Part shown: one piece after another, positions 7,203 through 8,661 of the stretch | Layout: every line of letters starts with the position of its first letter | Numbering within the stretch: position 1 is the first letter of the stretch | From: Candidatus Gastranaerophilales bacterium | Lineage (GTDB): Bacteria; Cyanobacteriota; Vampirovibrionia; Gastranaerophilales; Gastranaerophilaceae | Reading direction: 5' to 3' | Length of the DNA stretch: 8,661 bases | Assembly (NCBI GenBank): GCA_021201175.1 | Contig: JAJQFK010000163.1 | Span: forward strand, 1-8,661 | Notes under the pieces: model-generated | The model's input: the letters and a program-made list of their open reading frames with translations, nothing else | Told to the model about the DNA's origin: nothing | The model's database searches: none | Made by a program: the position numbers and the translations under genes

Positions 7203-7208
7203 TATAAT
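7203..7208 (+). promoter_or_regulatory. Candidate upstream -10 box of the SLH gene
   Basis: A perfect TATAAT lies 93 nt before the SLH-gene ATG, directly after the AACTTAT/ATAAGTT inverted repeat. No good -35 hexamer stands 16-18 nt upstream. If used, it would give a leader of about 87 nt containing the stem CGCAAAG/CTTTGCG (7218-7270). Confidence 0.25.
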
Positions 7209-7217
7209 AAAAAAACT

Positions 7218-7270
7218 CGCAAAGACGATTTCAGCTGCTTATAGCGAATTTTTCTCGCACATGCTTTGCG
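7218..7270. other. Structured stretch upstream of the SLH gene
   Basis: CGCAAAG (7218-7224) pairs perfectly with CTTTGCG (7264-7270). Between them are GCGA/TCGC (7244-7258), the palindrome CAGCTG (7232-7237) and a direct repeat of CTCGCA (7216-7221, 7254-7259). The right arm overlaps the candidate -35 of the proximal promoter. This could be an RNA leader hairpin or a protein-binding site; the sequence does not decide. Confidence 0.3.
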
Positions 7271-7294
7271 CCGGCGGTAAATATCTGCTAAAAT
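7266..7294 (+). promoter_or_regulatory. Candidate proximal promoter of the SLH gene, near-leaderless
   Basis: TTGCGC (7266-7271), a 17-nt spacer and TAAAAT (7289-7294) preceded by TGC form an extended -10 promoter. Expected initiation near 7301 is one base before the ATG at 7302. No Shine-Dalgarno lies upstream of that ATG, which agrees with a leaderless transcript. The -35 match is only 3 of 6. Confidence 0.4.
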
Positions 7295-7301
7295 AGTTTC
7301 T

Positions 7302-8465
7302 ATGAGTATAAGAAATTTTAGATTAAAAATAATTTGTTTAGCTTTATTATTTACCTTAATAAATGTAAATTTATCGTATGGAATTGATTATGACGACGTT
7401 CCTCAAGGGTTTTGGGCTTATGCTGCAATTAACGGGCTCTCGCAAGAGGGGATTTTATTTGGTTATCCTGATAATATGTTTCAGCCTGAAAAATACGTAA
7501 CAAGGGCAGAATATGCATCTATGACAGTCAGAGCTTTAAATCAGCAAAACTCTGTAATTGATACAATGTATTCGTTTGAAGATATTTCACCTTCTGACTG
7601 GGGGTGGAATTATGTAATAAGAGCCGTTAATTTGGATATTATCAAACCTTCTGATGACGGATATTTTTATCCTGATGATTATATTACTAAAACAGAAATA
7701 ATAACTTTTTTGGTGAATATTCTAAAAACAGAAGATATAACAGACAAAGAAGCTTTAACGGCGCTGCAAAACAATTATAAAAATTACAGTGATATTCCTG
7801 ATTGGTTTAAAGTTACGGCGGGAAAAGCCGAATTTATGAATCTCATTCCAAAAACTCCTGAAAATGCCGGTACTTTAGAATGGGATAGTCCTGTAACACG
7901 TGCGGAACTTGCAGTATTTTTATATAATATGAAAAAAGAAACAGATTCCTATATTCAGCAGAAAAAAATTGAAGAAACAAGTCCTAAAATCGGAGAAGGA
8001 ATTATTATTGATAATGTCATTATAAATGAGGATATTGCAACACTCCCTGCCCAAACTGTTCTTCCTGTTACGATAATAGGGCAGCTTAGTTCAAAAGATG
8101 CTTATCCGGGGCAGATGTTTCAAGCAAAATTCGTTAATAATATTGTTGACTATGAACATCATATTATTCTTTCTAAAGATATTATTCTTACGGGAAAAAT
8201 TCTCGATTCTTCAAAAGCCAGATATATTTTAAATAACGGCGAACTCATTTTTGAATTATCATGCGTCAATAAAAACAATCTTCTTACAAGAATAATGGGA
8301 GTAGCCGAATATGAAGCCGAAATTATAGAGGCTAACAAAGTAAAAAAAGTTTTTAAAACCATTATTAAAGGACAAAATTTTACTGCTAAAGATGGTCAAA
8401 TTCTTTATATAAGGCTTTTTAAGCCGCTCAGAGTAAACATTGTAACCGGTGAAGTTATTGATTAG
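7302..8465 (+). CDS. Exported SLH-domain envelope protein with C-terminal beta-rich domain
   Basis: The 387-residue protein begins with a signal peptide: basic start (MSIRNFRLK), hydrophobic core at 9-20, probable cleavage around residue 27. Three S-layer homology repeats follow at about 32-79, 92-141 and 162-210. The first is classic (GYPDNMFQP at 54-62, TRAE at 67-70), the second has TKTE (129-132) and the third TRAE (199-202). SLH repeats bind peptidoglycan-linked cell-wall polymers, so the protein should be held in the periplasm or on the wall. A charged linker (211-230) leads to a beta-rich domain (about 231-387) with LPVTIIGQLSSKDAYPGQ (254-271) and ILTGKI (295-300). This resembles the pattern 'low-cost opening strand, Ser-rich turn, G-x-V strand' of small envelope beta domains, but I cannot name the family. 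No pore-forming barrel is visible, so it is not an SLH porin. The start has no Shine-Dalgarno. The 3' end overlaps a convergent HTH gene by 11 bp. Confidence 0.9.
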   Translation: MSIRNFRLKIICLALLFTLINVNLSYGIDYDDVPQGFWAYAAINGLSQEGILFGYPDNMFQPEKYVTRAEYASMTVRALNQQNSVIDTMYSFEDISPSDWGWNYVIRAVNLDIIKPSDDGYFYPDDYITKTEIITFLVNILKTEDITDKEALTALQNNYKNYSDIPDWFKVTAGKAEFMNLIPKTPENAGTLEWDSPVTRAELAVFLYNMKKETDSYIQQKKIEETSPKIGEGIIIDNVIINEDIATLPAQTVLPVTIIGQLSSKDAYPGQMFQAKFVNNIVDYEHHIILSKDIILTGKILDSSKARYILNNGELIFELSCVNKNNLLTRIMGVAEYEAEIIEANKVKKVFKTIIKGQNFTAKDGQILYIRLFKPLRVNIVTGEVID

Positions 8466-8661
8466 TTTTTTTATCCTTTTCTATAAACTTTAATTCATAT
8501 CCCAAAATATCTGCTATTATTAACATTTCTCTATGAGTAATTGTTTCATTTCTAAGTTTATTGGATAGATTTTGCATTGAGTAGGGTTTATTTAATCTTT
8601 TGGATAACGCTTGTGATAATTCAGTCAAACTAATATTAACATCTAATAATATTTTCTTTAA
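8455..8661 (-). CDS. Small helix-turn-helix (XRE-like) regulator, 5' partial
   Basis: On the minus strand an uninterrupted frame runs from the window edge (codon 8661-8659) to TAA at 8457-8455, giving 68 visible residues. It reads as a compact helix-turn-helix: LTELSQALSKRL as the first helices, MQNLSNKLRNETIT (29-42) as turn and recognition helix, then REMLIIADILGYELKFIEK (44-62). The Q-N-L-S-N-K-L-R core followed by I-A-D-x-L-G-Y is typical of short XRE-family DNA-binding proteins, often of phage or chromosomal-regulator type. Only a few N-terminal residues are probably missing beyond 8661. It is convergent with the SLH gene and overlaps its last 11 bp, with no terminator between them. Target genes are unknown. 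Confidence 0.75.
   Translation of the reverse strand, partial: LKKILLDVNISLTELSQALSKRLNKPYSMQNLSNKLRNETITHREMLIIADILGYELKFIEKDKKTNQ

Noticed and set aside
7080..7241. Plus-strand short frame beginning GTG with KLFKKVSPSGGQNF
   Set aside because: It crosses several palindromes, has no ribosome binding site, and its sequence is dictated by the repeat and AT-rich spacer.
8159..8362. Minus-strand 67-residue frame inside the SLH gene
   Set aside because: Antisense shadow without a recognisable domain.

Overview
The window is AT-rich DNA (comEC about 25% GC in a line I counted, fusA nearer 38%) with tightly packed bacterial genes. The lineage is not certain. The EF-G shares stretches with cyanobacterial EF-G as I remember it, for example VPLERVRN near the N-terminus and NAVPIQLPIGAED in the G domain. 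There is also an exported SLH-domain protein of the kind cyanobacteria and their non-photosynthetic relatives use at the envelope. Together with the low GC this suggests a Melainabacteria/Vampirovibrionia (Gastranaerophilales-like) genome. A low-GC Firmicute is the main alternative.

Layout. (1) 1-2164, plus strand: the 3' part of a WYL-domain transcription regulator (its N-terminus lies off the window), joined by a TAATG stop/start overlap to a DUF4127-family protein of unknown function. The two form an operon. (2) 2142-4520 (possibly to 4619), minus strand: comEC, the DNA-uptake channel of natural transformation, overlapping the DUF4127 gene tail to tail by 23 bp. (3) 4521-4731: a divergent intergenic region with a perfect 16-nt interrupted palindrome, direct repeats and candidate promoters for both directions. 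(4) 4732-6816, plus: fusA (EF-G), monocistronic here, closed by a strong intrinsic terminator. (5) 6876-7301: about 425 bp without a convincing gene. It holds a compositionally distinct (about 43% GC), hairpin-rich element (about 6895-7125), then an AT-rich spacer and a second small structured stretch next to the promoter of the following gene. (6) 7302-8465, plus: a secreted protein with three SLH repeats and a beta-rich C-terminal domain. (7) 8455-8661, minus: the 3' end of a small helix-turn-helix (XRE-like) regulator gene, overlapping the SLH gene tail to tail by 11 bp and running off the window.

Apart from the WYL-DUF4127 pair the genes look functionally independent: regulator plus unknown cytoplasmic protein, DNA uptake, translation elongation, cell envelope. 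No defence system, CRISPR array, insertion sequence, tRNA or rRNA was found. The least explained parts are the structured element at 6895-7125, the DUF4127 protein with its coupled WYL regulator, and the apparent lack of Shine-Dalgarno sequences at comEC and the SLH gene.
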